Below are positions 42,870 to 52,059 of a stretch of 64,000 nt of DNA, in pieces. This DNA is from Pelagomonas calceolata. Taxonomy: Eukaryota; Sar; Pelagophyceae; Pelagomonadales; Pelagomonadaceae. The notes below the pieces were generated by a model. The model did not search any database. It saw only the letters and a program-made list of their open reading frames with translations, and was not told the DNA's origin. Location: the NCBI GenBank assembly GCA_918797485.1, contig CAKKNE010000004.1:1922001-1986000 (forward strand), written 5' to 3'. The position numbers were made by a program, and so were the translations under genes. Numbering within the stretch: position 1 is the first letter of the stretch; each line of letters opens with the position of its first letter.

Positions 42870-43983
42870 AGGTGTATACAGAAGGTTACGTGGCTGCCCG
42901 AGCTCGGGCCACGAGAAGCCGATTCTAGCGCGGTGCTCAAGCGGCGCACGGACGTCGACCGCATCGTCGTGCGGCTCGTGGCCACGCTCCCCGTGGACCA
43001 GACCGAGCACGGCGAGACGATCCGCACCGTCGTCGAGCCCGTCGTGCGATCCGTGGTCGACGACGACGCGGCCCTCGCGCTCAGCCGCGCGCTGGTCGGC
43101 GGCCCGACCTTTCTGGGGTTGGCGCTCGCCTTCGCTCCGGCGCACACAAAGCGCCGCGTGCTCGACGTCGCAGTCTGCGTCGGGCCCGCCGGCCTCGCTG
43201 CTCTGGCGGACGCCGGGCCGGCGGGTGACCTCCGCGCGGCCGCGGCCGCGCTCGCGGCAGCGCACGACGCCGACGCGTTACTCGCGGCTGGTCTGCGGAA
43301 CTACCGCGCGGCGCGACCGCCGACGCCGCCCGACGCGGAGCCGGGGCCGGCGCTCGGCGCCGACAGCGACAGCGACACTGACAGCGACGACGCGGAGCCG
43401 GGACGGGGGCTCTCGCGCGAGGACAGCATCGACCGCCTCGTCTCGCGGACAGCGTCTTATTTCACGGCGCCTTGGAGTCGCGCGATGGCGTCCTGGCGAG
43501 TAGAGTATCGACGCGCAGGTCGCCGAGGCCAAGCGGGCGTGCAAGTTCGGGCCCAGCACGAGCGACGAGTCGCTCCCGGCGCTCGCGGCGCCGCCCGCGC
43601 CGCCCGCGCCCGCGGCGTCTCCGCCCGCGGCGCTGCCGCCGTCGGACGCGCCGACGCCGCCGAGCCGGACGTCCACGCCGCAGAGCCGCGCGGCAAAGAC
43701 GCCGTTCGCGCGGCTCCGCCGCAGCCTGGGCGGCGCGCCCGCGCTGCTGTCGATCCCGCCGCGCGCGGCGTCGTCGCCGGTCGCGACGCCGCCGACGCCT
43801 CCCCCGGCGCGACAGCGGTCGTCCTCGGAGGGCGAGCTCGGCGCGGCGTTCCGGGAGCGCGGCGAGCGCATCGAGCGCGCGGGCCGCCAGGCCGACGGGC
43901 TCGCGGGCGCCGCGGGGGACTTCCGCGCGCTCGCGGCGGCGCGCCGCCGCCGCGCCGAGCAGCGGCGGAAGCGCTGGTTCTAA
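42870..43983 (+). CDS. Protein with tomosyn/Lgl-type R-SNARE tail; 5' end unresolved, one intron
   Basis: The model uses 42870-43439 and 43519-43983. The N-terminal part (VLKRRTDVDRIVVRLVATLP to VRSVVDDDAALALSRALVGG) is helical and unfamiliar, followed by a P/D/S-rich acidic linker. After the intron comes a P/S-rich stretch and a C-terminal SNARE-like helix: FRERGERIERAGRQADGLAG, then AGDFRALAAARRR and a final KRWF. This strongly resembles the tomosyn/STXBP5 tail, which ends KKWY, and would assemble with syntaxin-type SNAREs. The seven-bladed WD40 region of tomosyn is not seen. No ATG lies in the N-terminal frame, so the gene is 5'-incomplete or a fragment. Confidence 0.55.
43440..43518 (+). 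other. Probable intron, 79 nt, phase 0
   Basis: It begins GTCTCGCGGAC and ends GACGCGCAG. It joins DSIDRL to VAEAKRACKF and moves the frame to the SNARE helix. Its GTCTCG donor equals that of the PHD-gene intron. Shorter alternatives (19 nt) also give the right phase but are implausible. Confidence 0.6.
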
Positions 43984-44082
43984 TAAATAAATAATTAATC
44001 AAGGAAGGAATATCCTAAAGAAAAGGACATACACCAAGCCTCTAGAGGCCTTCTCCCTGCGCGGCTAGGATACGTACTCAAA

Positions 44083-45069
44083 CTAATATTTATACAGGCT
44101 CGTGCCGCGCTCGTACGAGGGACAGACGCCCGACGCCTTGATCTTCGCCCAGCCCGCGTCGCAGGCGTCGACGACGGCCTGGGGCAGGGCGTCGCCGGAC
44201 GTGAGCGCCGCCAGGTTCTCCTCGAGGTGCGCCAGCCTCGACGCGCCTACGATTATACCGTCGCCGTCGACGAGGCTCGAGTGATGCTGGAGCCACCGCA
44301 GCGCCGCGTGCACGGGTGGCACGCCCGCCTCCGCGCAGGCGTCGCGGAACGCGTCGACGCTGTCCAGCTGGCACTCGGCGAGGTAGCGCTCGCGGTACAT
44401 GGTGTTGCCCTTGCGGAAGCGGGAGTCGTCGTCCAGACTTTCGTAGTCCTCTCGCGTGCGCGCGCACGCCAGCAGGCCGCCGCAGAGCGGGTTGTAGGCG
44501 TAGAACCGCATGCCCAGCGCGCGCAAGCACGGCAGCAGCTCGCGCTCCACGTCGCGCGTGATCCCGTTGTACATGCCCTGATACACGGTCGGCTTCACGA
44601 AGCCGTGCGCGGCGCAGAGGTGGTGGATGTGGCAGACCTCCCAGGCGGCGTAGTTCGAAAGCCCGAGCTCCTTGATCTTGCCCGCCTTGTGCAGCCCGTC
44701 CACCGCCTCGAGCGTCTCGAGGATCTGCGTCGTCGCGTCCGGGTTGTGCAGGTAGTAGACGTCGACGGGCGCGTCGCCGAGCGCCTCCGAGGTCGCCGCG
44801 AACTGGCGCGCGACGCTCGCGGCCGTGAGCACCTTGTCGTAGCCGTCGAACGCGTTCGCCTTCGACGCGACGCGCACGGCGTCGCGGAGGTCCGCGCGCT
44901 CGCCGAAGATCGCCCCCAGCATCGTCTCGGTGCCGCCCTTGTTGTACATCCTAGCCGTATCTATTTCGGCGTGGCCCGCGCCGACGAAGTGGGCGAGCTG
45001 CGCCGTCGCGTCGGGCTGGTTCGTCTGGCTGCCAAAGGTCATGGTGCCTAGCACGACACGGAGCTTCAT
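44083..45069 (-). CDS. Aldo-keto reductase (AKR7/aflatoxin-aldehyde reductase type)
   Basis: AKRs reduce aldehydes and ketones with NADPH. The 328-residue protein starts MKLRVVLGTMTFGSQTNQPD. It shows the catalytic tetrad regions: EIDTARMYNKGGTE (aspartate and tyrosine), VASKANAF (lysine) and VDVYYLHNPD (histidine). LGLSNYAAWEV, QGMYNGITRDVE, FYAYNPLCGGLL and VDGDGIIVGASRLAHLEENL follow, the last being the NADPH-binding loop. The GLLACARTREDY to RFRKGNTMYRERY region is typical of AKR7A and yeast homologues. It probably works in detoxification of reactive carbonyls in the cytosol. The palindromic motif lies 227 bp upstream. Confidence 0.95.
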   Translation of the reverse strand: MKLRVVLGTMTFGSQTNQPDATAQLAHFVGAGHAEIDTARMYNKGGTETMLGAIFGERADLRDAVRVASKANAFDGYDKVLTAASVARQFAATSEALGDAPVDVYYLHNPDATTQILETLEAVDGLHKAGKIKELGLSNYAAWEVCHIHHLCAAHGFVKPTVYQGMYNGITRDVERELLPCLRALGMRFYAYNPLCGGLLACARTREDYESLDDDSRFRKGNTMYRERYLAECQLDSVDAFRDACAEAGVPPVHAALRWLQHHSSLVDGDGIIVGASRLAHLEENLAALTSGDALPQAVVDACDAGWAKIKASGVCPSYERGTSLYKY

Positions 45070-45189
45070 GGTTGGTTACGTGCTAAGACAGCTGCTGCAG
45101 CGCACAGTCACTCACACCACCACGATTGACAGATGGGACCACGCAGAATTAAGCCGCGCCGCAGCGATCGCTGCTGCTGCGTTGCGTGC

Positions 45190-45247
45190 CTAGGCGACGA
45201 GTGCGATGTCGCAATGGCCTAGGCGACGAGTGCGATGACGCAATGGC
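45190..45247. repeat. 29-bp tandem duplication
   Basis: Two copies of CTAGGCGACGAGTGCGATG followed by TCGCAATGGC, with one T/A change. They lie about 120 bp upstream of the aldo-keto reductase start. Confidence 0.85.
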
Positions 45248-45295
45248 CGGCTCGGCTACGACAGCCTGGTAGGCTGCACAGCCTCATCACTGCAT

Positions 45296-45318
45296 GCTAG
45301 TGTCTTACTGGCCGCTAG
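45296..45318 (+). promoter_or_regulatory. Palindromic promoter-proximal motif, copy 8
   Basis: GCTAGTGTCTTACTG then GCCGCTAG. It lies 227 bp upstream of the aldo-keto reductase start (minus strand). Confidence 0.5.
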
Positions 45319-45368
45319 GCTGCAATTTGTTGTTCCGCGTACCTCGCTCGCGTTGCTACAAAGTCAAC

Positions 45369-46085
45369 TTACCCGGGCGATCGCCCAAGCGCCGCCTTGG
45401 CGGTCGCGACACCATGTTCCATCTCCGCGCGGAGCCGGTCCGCGTCCGCCCGGACGCGCGCCGCGGCCGCGTTCGCCGGCCGGAGCGCCTTGCCGGGCGC
45501 CGCCGCGTCGTCGAAGCCGTCGCCGAGCCAGTCGTCGGGCGCCGGCGCCGCCGCGTCGACGGCCGCGGCGGCGATCGCGCCGCGCGCGGTCGCGGCCGCG
45601 TCCGCGAGGGCGAGGGACGCGCCGTCGAGGACCCGCAGCGCCGGCAGCGCCCTGCGCAGCGTCGCGGCGTAGCTCGGAGCCGCGCAGCAGGGGTTCGCGT
45701 CCGACCCGTCGTCGCTCCGCAGCTCGAGCGAGGCGAGCGCCGCGCACGGCCGCAGGTCCGCCGCGACGGCGTCGACGTCCTGCAGTGCGTTCGCGCGGGC
45801 GTCGAGGTGGTCCAGCTTCGCGAGGCCCGCGACGAAGCCGAAGCGCGTCAGCTCGTTCCGCGCGACGAGGAGCCGCTCGAGGCTCGCGCAGACCTCGACG
45901 CCGTCGAGGTGCTGCAACTTGTTCCGCGCGAGGTCCAGGACGCGCAGCGCCGTGCACCGCGCGAGGCCCGCGCCCAGCCGCGCGAGGCGCAGGCCGCTCA
46001 GGGTCAGCCGCTGGAGCAGCTCGGGGTCGTACTGGCCGCCGTGGCGCACGACGAGCTCCTCGGTGAGGCAGTCGTCGTCGGCCAT
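45369..46085 (-). CDS. Leucine-rich repeat protein (LRRC61-like)
   Basis: The 238-residue protein starts MADDDCLTEELVVRHGGQYD. Four to five LRRs of the SDS22 type follow (LRVLDLARNKLQHLDGVEV; LERLLVARNELTRFGFVAG; LDHLDARANALQDVDAV). An LRR cap follows: NPCCAAPSYAATLRRALPALRVLDG, which is close to animal LRRC61 and to axonemal LRR proteins. The tail is alanine-rich. It probably acts as a protein-binding adaptor, with flagellar function possible but not shown. Upstream lie two GGGCTGCCA strings at 46169-46188. Confidence 0.8.
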   Translation of the reverse strand: MADDDCLTEELVVRHGGQYDPELLQRLTLSGLRLARLGAGLARCTALRVLDLARNKLQHLDGVEVCASLERLLVARNELTRFGFVAGLAKLDHLDARANALQDVDAVAADLRPCAALASLELRSDDGSDANPCCAAPSYAATLRRALPALRVLDGASLALADAAATARGAIAAAAVDAAAPAPDDWLGDGFDDAAAPGKALRPANAAAARVRADADRLRAEMEHGVATAKAALGRSPG

Positions 46086-46253
46086 GCGCGTGCTGCCCTG
46101 GGGTGCCCGTCGGCTTGTACTTCAAACACTCGAGCTTTGAGACTGGGCGTCTATTAGGCAGCGCCGAAGGGCTGCCATGGGCTGCCAACTGATAATATGA
46201 AGGATGGCGCGCGCGGAAGTAACAAGAGATAAGAAAGACCAGTTACCTAAACG

Positions 46254-47756
46254 TTACCTCTCGGCGCCGTCGTCGTCCTCGGCGACGAGGGACGCCTCGT
46301 CGAAGACCGCGCGGCCGACGACGAACGAGAAGAGGAGCGACTCCACGAGCGCCTGCTGCACGTCGAGCTCCGCGAGCGCGCCCGGCGGCACGGGCGCCGC
46401 CGCGATCGCGTCGGCGTCGGGCGCCGGCGGCGGCACGCGGAAGGCGCCGACGAAGGCCCGCCGCCGCGCCGCCTCGTCGGCGCCGGCCTCGCGCGGCGGC
46501 AGCTCCTCCTCGGCGCGCACGACGGCGTCCTCCGCGCGCGCGAGGGCCAGCTCGTCGCGCGCCATCGCCCGCAGCGCCGCGCGCGCGCGGCGGCCGCGCG
46601 CGCGCAGGTCCGCGGACCACGCCGGCTCGCGCGCCGCGACTCGCGCGGCGACGCCGTCCCACGCGCGCCAGGGCGCCGACTCGCGCGCCTCGAGCACGTC
46701 GAGCCAGTCGCCGTCCGGGTACTCCCCGTCGTCGTCGTCGCCGGCGGAGGCCTCCTCGATCTCGCGCCAGGCCTGGCCCGCGAGCTCCGACGACAGCGCG
46801 CCGATGGCCAGGAACGCCGCGAAGACGCCGATGATGACCGGGTCCGACAGCCCCGGCGCGGCCGCGCCGCCGCCCGCGACGTCGTCGACGACCTGCTTGC
46901 CCACGACGCCCAGGTACGCGTCGAAGGCGTAGGGCTTGACCGACCCCAGGAACATGGCCGGCACGAACTGGACGAGGTCCATGGCCGTCGCCCCGTACAG
47001 GTAGTTGTAGCCCCCGATCGGGATGGGCAGCAGCGGCGCGAGGCGCAGGACGAGCACCGTCGCGAAGCCGCGCTCGACGACGGCCCGCTCGAGCGCGCGC
47101 GTCTTCGGGTCCCGCCGGACCAAAACCAGGAGCTTCTCGCGCAGCCGCGGCCGCCCGTAGCGCGCGATGCCGAACGCGACCGTGCTCCCGAGCGTCGCGC
47201 ACGCCGTCGCCGCCAGGGCGCCCTTGACCACGCCTCCGAACAGGACGCCCGACGACACCGCCAGCAGGAACGTCAGGGCGTCCAGGCACAGCACCTTGGC
47301 CACGGTGAACGCCCCCGCGTAGCCGACCAACAGACCAAAATCCTCGAAGCCGGCGACGCTGAAGCTCCGCGCCCACACCACAAATTCGTCGATGCGCTGC
47401 GCGATCTCCTGGTCCGCGCCCACGTCCAACCCCAGCACCTGGAGCAGCGCCGCGCGGCCGCCGAACCGCACGACAAGCGCCACGAGGACGACGCCGAACG
47501 CCGTCGTCGACACCGTGGACTGGACCACGTCCAGATCCTCCTCGTCCTCCCGCTCCAGCTCCGCCTGCGCCGCCGCGCGGTCCCAGGCGCAGCGCGCGTC
47601 GAACGCCGCGCGCGCGAGCCGCCGCCGGCTCCGCCACGTCTTCTCGGCGGCGTCGGCGGCCGCCGACTGGGCGCGGCGCGCGGGGCTGCGAGCGATGCGC
47701 CGCGGCGGCGGGACGAGCGCTTGCGCCGTCAGCAAGACGCATGCGGCCCACATCAT
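46254..47756 (-). CDS. VTT/DedA (TVP38/TMEM64-type) membrane protein, probably plastid-targeted
   Basis: VTT-domain proteins are polytopic membrane proteins with lipid-scramblase activity in characterised members. The 500-residue protein starts MMWAACVLLTAQALVPPPRR: a signal-peptide-like stretch with AQALVPP, which resembles the cleavage site of stramenopile bipartite plastid presequences, then a basic transit-like region. The VTT domain spans about residues 130-310: LTFLLAVSSGVLFGGVVKG, ATLGSTVAFGIARYGRPRLRE, RGFATVLVLRLAPLLPIPIGGYNYLYG in outline, and FLGSVKPYAFDAYLG. These are the family glycine and RxxPxxP motifs. A long helical C-terminus, A/R/E-rich, extends beyond the domain. The upstream 180 bp belong to a repeat. 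Confidence 0.88.
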   Translation of the reverse strand: MMWAACVLLTAQALVPPPRRIARSPARRAQSAAADAAEKTWRSRRRLARAAFDARCAWDRAAAQAELEREDEEDLDVVQSTVSTTAFGVVLVALVVRFGGRAALLQVLGLDVGADQEIAQRIDEFVVWARSFSVAGFEDFGLLVGYAGAFTVAKVLCLDALTFLLAVSSGVLFGGVVKGALAATACATLGSTVAFGIARYGRPRLREKLLVLVRRDPKTRALERAVVERGFATVLVLRLAPLLPIPIGGYNYLYGATAMDLVQFVPAMFLGSVKPYAFDAYLGVVGKQVVDDVAGGGAAAPGLSDPVIIGVFAAFLAIGALSSELAGQAWREIEEASAGDDDDGEYPDGDWLDVLEARESAPWRAWDGVAARVAAREPAWSADLRARGRRARAALRAMARDELALARAEDAVVRAEEELPPREAGADEAARRRAFVGAFRVPPPAPDADAIAAAPVPPGALAELDVQQALVESLLFSFVVGRAVFDEASLVAEDDDGAER

Positions 47757-47884
47757 GCCAGCGAGCTGGCGCTGTGCAAGCTGTTGCCCACGGTGTGCTT
47801 CAACCGGTGCGGACCCGGTTACTAGGCCTCGGAGTGAGTCGCCTGCGGATTGCAGAGATACCAAGATGCAGCAATGCGACAGCA

Positions 47885-47934
47885 GCAATGCAAACGCTGT
47901 CGACGTAGAAACCCGCGAGCTCAGAGGCTCGGGG
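47885..47934 (+). repeat. 50-bp repeat, copy 1
   Basis: It runs from GCAATGCAAACGCTGTCGAC to GAGGCTCGGGG. It is identical to 48259-48308 as far as I can read. It lies 130 bp upstream of the VTT gene start. Confidence 0.9.
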
Positions 47935-48258
47935 CTCAATCGCTAGTGATTTAGCTTTAGCTTTGTCTTAGACTCTACAGCCTTAGTGCTCGTCAGGCTG
48001 CTCCAAACAGCGTCACCTCGTCGGCGTTTCGCCCACAGCAACGACGCACGACACGCTTTTCGTTTGGTTAGGGCGATGCACTGGCGGCCGGCGCGAGGAT
48101 GTACGCACGGTAGAGCAAAGACTCGGCGTTGCTCGGCTCGGCGCTGCAGAAAACTAGTAGGAAAAACCACGCACCTCGATGAAATGTAACGTTGCCAGAG
48201 TCCATTGAAGAAGAGAAGTCCGTGGGGTGAAATATTGGTTTCGACGCGGCCGCGGGTG

Positions 48259-48359
48259 GCAATGCAAACGCTGTCGACGTAGAAACCCGCGAGCTCAGAG
48301 GCTCGGGGCAATGCAAACGCTGTCGACGTAGAAACCCGCGAGCTCAGAGCAATGCAAAG
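48259..48359 (+). repeat. 50-bp repeat, tandem copies 2, 3 and a fragment
   Basis: Copy 2 is 48259-48308. Copy 3 starts at 48308 and ends at 48349 without the last eight bases. A ten-base start of a fourth copy (CAATGCAAAG) follows. The three copies show no difference by eye, so the spread is recent. Confidence 0.9.
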
Positions 48360-48371
48360 GGAGGTGGAGAG

Positions 48372-48391
48372 CCTAGCTTGTAAGACACTAG
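48372..48391 (-). promoter_or_regulatory. Palindromic motif, shortened copy
   Basis: On the minus strand CTAGTGTCTTACAAG then CTAGG. It is 616 bp from the VTT start, so it is an outlier in position. Confidence 0.4.
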
Positions 48392-48466
48392 AAACGAGTC
48401 GAAAGAGAAGTACATACACGCGAGAGTCAGTCATGGGGGCGGGGGGGTCGTATCATACGTAGCAGG

Positions 48467-49741
48467 TCAGTGCGCCGGCACCGCGCGGCGGTCCGAGTCG
48501 CGGATGCCGAGGAAGCGCGTCAGGAACGACTCGCGCACGGCCGGCGTGCGCGAGAGCTGTTCCGAGGACGCGTCGTCGTCGGCGCGCGCGACGGCGACGG
48601 GCCGCGACCGCGCGAAGGGCCGGACCACGCGCTGCTGCTGCGCCGCGAGCTGCTCCGCGGACCGCGTCCGCCGCGGGTGCGTCGCGAAGAAGGCCAGCAA
48701 TAATTGCGGGTCGTCGACCTCGAAGAGCGCTTCCCGGAGCACGCGCTCGAAGTGGTAGTAGCGCTGCACCAAGTAATGGGGGTCGACGCATCTAAAAACT
48801 TTTTTCGCCGCCTCGGCGTCGCCCCACGCCGTTAAAGTCCGCGCAACGTCGATGGGTGAGCACTGCGCCGCGAGCTGCTCCGCGAAGGCCCGGAACGCCG
48901 AGTAGCGCCGCCACGCCGACCGCGCCGGCCCGCCGTCGAGCGCCACCCTCACCTCGTACTGCGCGAAGGTCTCGAAGGGCGTCGCCACGACGCGCACGGC
49001 GCCGAGCGCCACGGCCACCGTCACGCCTCTTGGAAAATGCTGCGCGAAGTAGCGCGACGTCACGCGTGGCGCGAACCGCGGGTTCAGCACGACGCCCAAA
49101 CCTCTATAATCGGTACACAAGGAGGGCGCGACGTCCTCGGCGCCGACGCCCGGCGCCTCCGTCCTCACCCTAAGAGCTTCCCACCGCTCCTTCTCCTCCC
49201 ACCTTAGCTGCTTCTCGGCCCGCCTCCGCCGACACCGCCGCCACGTGACGTCCGCCTCAAACACCACGCCGTCGCGGTTTCTATCCGGGAGCAGGCAGAA
49301 CGTCGCCTCGCCGCCGGGCACGATCAAATCAATACCGCTCTGATGACTACGAGTAGGCTTCTTCTCTTTATCGGCGGCGCACGCCACGCAGGCCTCCTTC
49401 GGCCGCCCCTCGGGGTCGACCTCGTCGAACCCTAAAGGCGCGGTGCACGCCGCGGGCGCGGCCCCGTAGACGCGCGTCGCGCACCGCGCGCCGCAGGCCC
49501 CAAATTTGCCGCTGTCGAAGCGGAAGTCCTCTCCCGTAACGTGGTCGCCGTCGCCGGCCCAGGAGATCGTGTCGTCGTTATCGTTCGCCTCGTTGTCCTC
49601 GTTCTGGTCCTCGGGCGGCTTCTCGCCAGTATCATAATGGCCCCAGTCGCTCGGCTGGGCTGTTGGTGTCGGGGGTGTCGCGCGGTCCTTGGGTTCGGCC
49701 GCGAGGCGCTTGAGCGACGGCGTGCGCGCGAGCGGCGCCAT
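48467..49741 (-). CDS. PX-domain protein (phosphoinositide binding)
   Basis: The 424-residue protein starts MAPLARTPSLKRLAAEPKDR. The N-terminal half has a cysteine-rich region (GACGARCATRVYGAAPAAC to CVACAADK) that may bind metal. A basic helix (WRRCRRRRAEKQLRWEEKERW) follows. The PX domain covers about residues 245-365: TFAQYEVRVALDGGPARSAWRRYSAFRAFAEQL in outline, with the RYSAF basic site that contacts PI3P, and later VQRYYHFERVLREALFEVDDPQLLLAF. It likely attaches to endosomal membranes. The cysteine region fits no family I know. Confidence 0.75.
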   Translation of the reverse strand: MAPLARTPSLKRLAAEPKDRATPPTPTAQPSDWGHYDTGEKPPEDQNEDNEANDNDDTISWAGDGDHVTGEDFRFDSGKFGACGARCATRVYGAAPAACTAPLGFDEVDPEGRPKEACVACAADKEKKPTRSHQSGIDLIVPGGEATFCLLPDRNRDGVVFEADVTWRRCRRRRAEKQLRWEEKERWEALRVRTEAPGVGAEDVAPSLCTDYRGLGVVLNPRFAPRVTSRYFAQHFPRGVTVAVALGAVRVVATPFETFAQYEVRVALDGGPARSAWRRYSAFRAFAEQLAAQCSPIDVARTLTAWGDAEAAKKVFRCVDPHYLVQRYYHFERVLREALFEVDDPQLLLAFFATHPRRTRSAEQLAAQQQRVVRPFARSRPVAVARADDDASSEQLSRTPAVRESFLTRFLGIRDSDRRAVPAH

Positions 49742-50164
49742 TATTGTTGTTTGTAGCTCAAGTGTTCCTCTGCGTGCACCGGGGCTCTTGCCAGCAGCGC
49801 CAGGGGGCGCGGGCTCTTTTCTAGATTAAGGAGCTTTATTTGGACTACCGCCCTGTCTGTTTTGGCTTTGAGGCGCGCCACCTACGCAAATTCACTCACA
49901 GGTTAGGCGGGCAATGCTAGTGTCTTACAGGCCGCTAGCCCTCCGAACGCAAGCACCGCTCGGCGCGCCACGCCTCCGGGCACCCGACGCGTGGAATCAC
50001 GCGAAAATCAAAAGCAGAAAGCGGTCCGTTTTGGCAGCCGGGATCGAGATCGACGGCCCGAGCCTGGACGCGCGGCCATTTGCGGGCGCGTGCGGCCGCG
50101 CGGGCACGCATCCGTGGCGCGCGGCGACAGCGAAGGCGGCAGCGCTCGCAGCAACAGGGCAGCC
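49742..50164. other. Divergent promoter region with palindromic motif
   Basis: Apart from the palindrome, no gene or other element is recognised. Confidence 0.4.
49916..49939 (+). promoter_or_regulatory. Palindromic promoter-proximal motif, copy 9 (consensus form)
   Basis: GCTAGTGTCTTACAG then GCCGCTAGC, the form used here as consensus. It lies 226 bp before the plus-strand start and 175 bp before the PX start. Confidence 0.55.
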
Positions 50165-51748
50165 ATGCGGCTGCCCTACCTCCTCGCCGCCGGGGCAGCC
50201 CTCGGCGCCGCCGACGACGGCGCGCCGCGCGCGCAGACGCAAGGCAAGGAGCGGAACCCGCCGGCCTGGCCCGCGGCGGTGCGCGTCGTCGCGCCGGCGC
50301 AGTGCGCAGAGATCAGTGCTGCGGACGCGGGCGCCGCGCTGCTGCTGCTGCCGGGCGTATATGACTGTTCCATATCTCTGCCATCGCGATCGACGGCGGC
50401 GGGTTTAGGGACGGACCGCGACGACGTCCTCCTAAAACGCTGCGTCGGCGACGCTGCGTCATCAGCGGAGAATCTGAGGGTCGACGGCGACTGGCGGGGC
50501 CCGCGGAGTGTACGAAGGGTGGCCGTCGCCGGCGACCTCTCGTCGTCTTCGTTCATGGCCGACGCGAACATCACGGGCGGCGTCCGGCTCGGCGCGGCGC
50601 GCGCCTTCGCGGCGCGGTCATCGTCGCTCCAGTCGAGTCGTAGCGTCGAGGTCGACGCGAAGGGCTGGTTCTCGTCATCGAAACGGGACCCTGCACCGAT
50701 AAGCGGCGGCGGCGTGAACGTCGTCCTCGCCGGCGTGGCCGGCGGCCCGAACGCCACGGTGCCGCGCGGCGCGGCGCCCGGCGTCGCCTATGCCGTGTCC
50801 GAAGCGCCGCGGGCCGTGGACAAGCCTTATATTATCCGGCACGGCCCCGACTTCTTCCTCGTGAAGCCGGAACCCCTTCTCTCAAAGACGGGCTGCTGCG
50901 CGACGGACGCGGAACGCATCCCGTTCCAGAACGTCTACGTCGCGCGGCCCGAGCGGACGGAGGACGTGCGGGAGAAGCTGCTCCAGGGGCTGCACGTCGT
51001 GCTGACGCCCGGCACCTACGAGCTCGAGGACGGCCTCGAGCTGAACCACGCGGGCCAGATTCTGCTGGGCGTCGGCGCCGCGATCGTGAGGGCGCCGTCC
51101 GACGGCGAGCCCGCGTGTAGAGTAAGGGGGCCCGCGGCCGTCGTCGCGGGCGTCACCGTGCAGGGCGCGCGCTACCCGAAGGGCGACACGGCGCTGATCC
51201 GGTGGGAAGGCTCGGACGGTCTCCTCGCGGACGTTGTGGTCAATGTGGACGGGGACGCGAACGCGAAGACGGGCGTCGCCATCCACGCGGATGGCGTCGT
51301 CCTGGACCACGTCACCGTCGAACGCCGGCCGCCGGGCCACCTCGACGTCGGGATTAGTCTCGAAGGCAATAATGCAGTCGCCTATGCCATCAACGTGAAA
51401 CACGTGGAGCAGGACGGCGTCCGGTGGCGCGGCGAGGACGGCCACGCCTTCGCTCTCAACGTCGACCTGCCGCGCGACGCCTTGATTGACTTCCAGAACG
51501 GCGGCTACGTCGGCTACGCGGTCGGCGACTTCGTGAAAAGGCATAGCGCGCGGGGCGTCGCCGTCTACGCGGCCTTCGACGGCGACGTGCGCGTGCGCAC
51601 GGCCGTCCGACGGTCCGCGTCGCCGAACGTGACGCTCGCGAGCGTCGCGTCGGTGTTCACGGAGGGGCGCGGCTCCGTCGCGAGCGTCGTCAACGGCGAC
51701 GGCGCCGCGGTCGGGCCCGCGGGCAACGCGCTCGCGCGCTGGCCCTAG
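50165..51748 (+). CDS. Secreted parallel beta-helix protein
   Basis: The 527-residue protein starts MRLPYLLAAGAALGAADDG, a signal peptide with likely cleavage after about residue 16. ISAADAGAALLLLPGVYDC and later LQGLHVVLTPGTYELEDGLELNHAGQILLGVGAAIV (in outline) are the opening strands of pectate-lyase-like beta-helix proteins of the GH55/GH28-like superfamily. Repeated short strands follow, such as GPAAVVAGVTVQGARY, SDGLLADVVVNVDGD, ADGVVLDHVTVERRP and NNAVAYAINVKHVEQDG. It resembles secreted proteins annotated in fungi and bacteria as adenylyl-cyclase-like or glucanase-like. No catalytic residues can be assigned. An extracellular polysaccharide-binding or -cleaving role is inferred. Confidence 0.75.
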   Translation: MRLPYLLAAGAALGAADDGAPRAQTQGKERNPPAWPAAVRVVAPAQCAEISAADAGAALLLLPGVYDCSISLPSRSTAAGLGTDRDDVLLKRCVGDAASSAENLRVDGDWRGPRSVRRVAVAGDLSSSSFMADANITGGVRLGAARAFAARSSSLQSSRSVEVDAKGWFSSSKRDPAPISGGGVNVVLAGVAGGPNATVPRGAAPGVAYAVSEAPRAVDKPYIIRHGPDFFLVKPEPLLSKTGCCATDAERIPFQNVYVARPERTEDVREKLLQGLHVVLTPGTYELEDGLELNHAGQILLGVGAAIVRAPSDGEPACRVRGPAAVVAGVTVQGARYPKGDTALIRWEGSDGLLADVVVNVDGDANAKTGVAIHADGVVLDHVTVERRPPGHLDVGISLEGNNAVAYAINVKHVEQDGVRWRGEDGHAFALNVDLPRDALIDFQNGGYVGYAVGDFVKRHSARGVAVYAAFDGDVRVRTAVRRSASPNVTLASVASVFTEGRGSVASVVNGDGAAVGPAGNALARWP

Positions 51749-52059
51749 GTGTTTCGTTCGGTGTTTTAAAACTCTTAATCTTAGTACTACAAGTAGAACC
51801 CGCGCCCCGCGGCGTGGCATGTACCGCGCCGCGCGCAAACCAGAACCCGAACTCCGAGCGCCCGCCCGCGATCCGTCGCGGATCTATCGTTACGGTGCGA
51901 GGACTCGCACGTACCCCTCGCGCCGCCGCCGCAGACCCCCGCACTTCCGGAGAGCGCGGGGCCGGGGCTCGAGCGCTTCGGCCGAGATTGCCGCCGGGGG
52001 CAGCCTCTTAATCCCACCCGCAGAGCAGCTCAGGCCGCCGCAGACGTCGTCAGCGGCGC
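51749..52059. other. Intergenic region
   Basis: It contains a GTTACGGTGCGAGGACTCG string near 51893 that resembles the repeat at 5600-5690, and GGGGGCAGCC about 60 bp before the next start. No gene. Confidence 0.4.

Larger units (their letters stand above)
47935..48466. other. Intergenic region with repeats, no gene
   Basis: Between the repeats the sequence is AT-richer and shows no protein pattern. It includes the 3' UTR of the PX gene and the far upstream part of the VTT gene. Confidence 0.4.
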
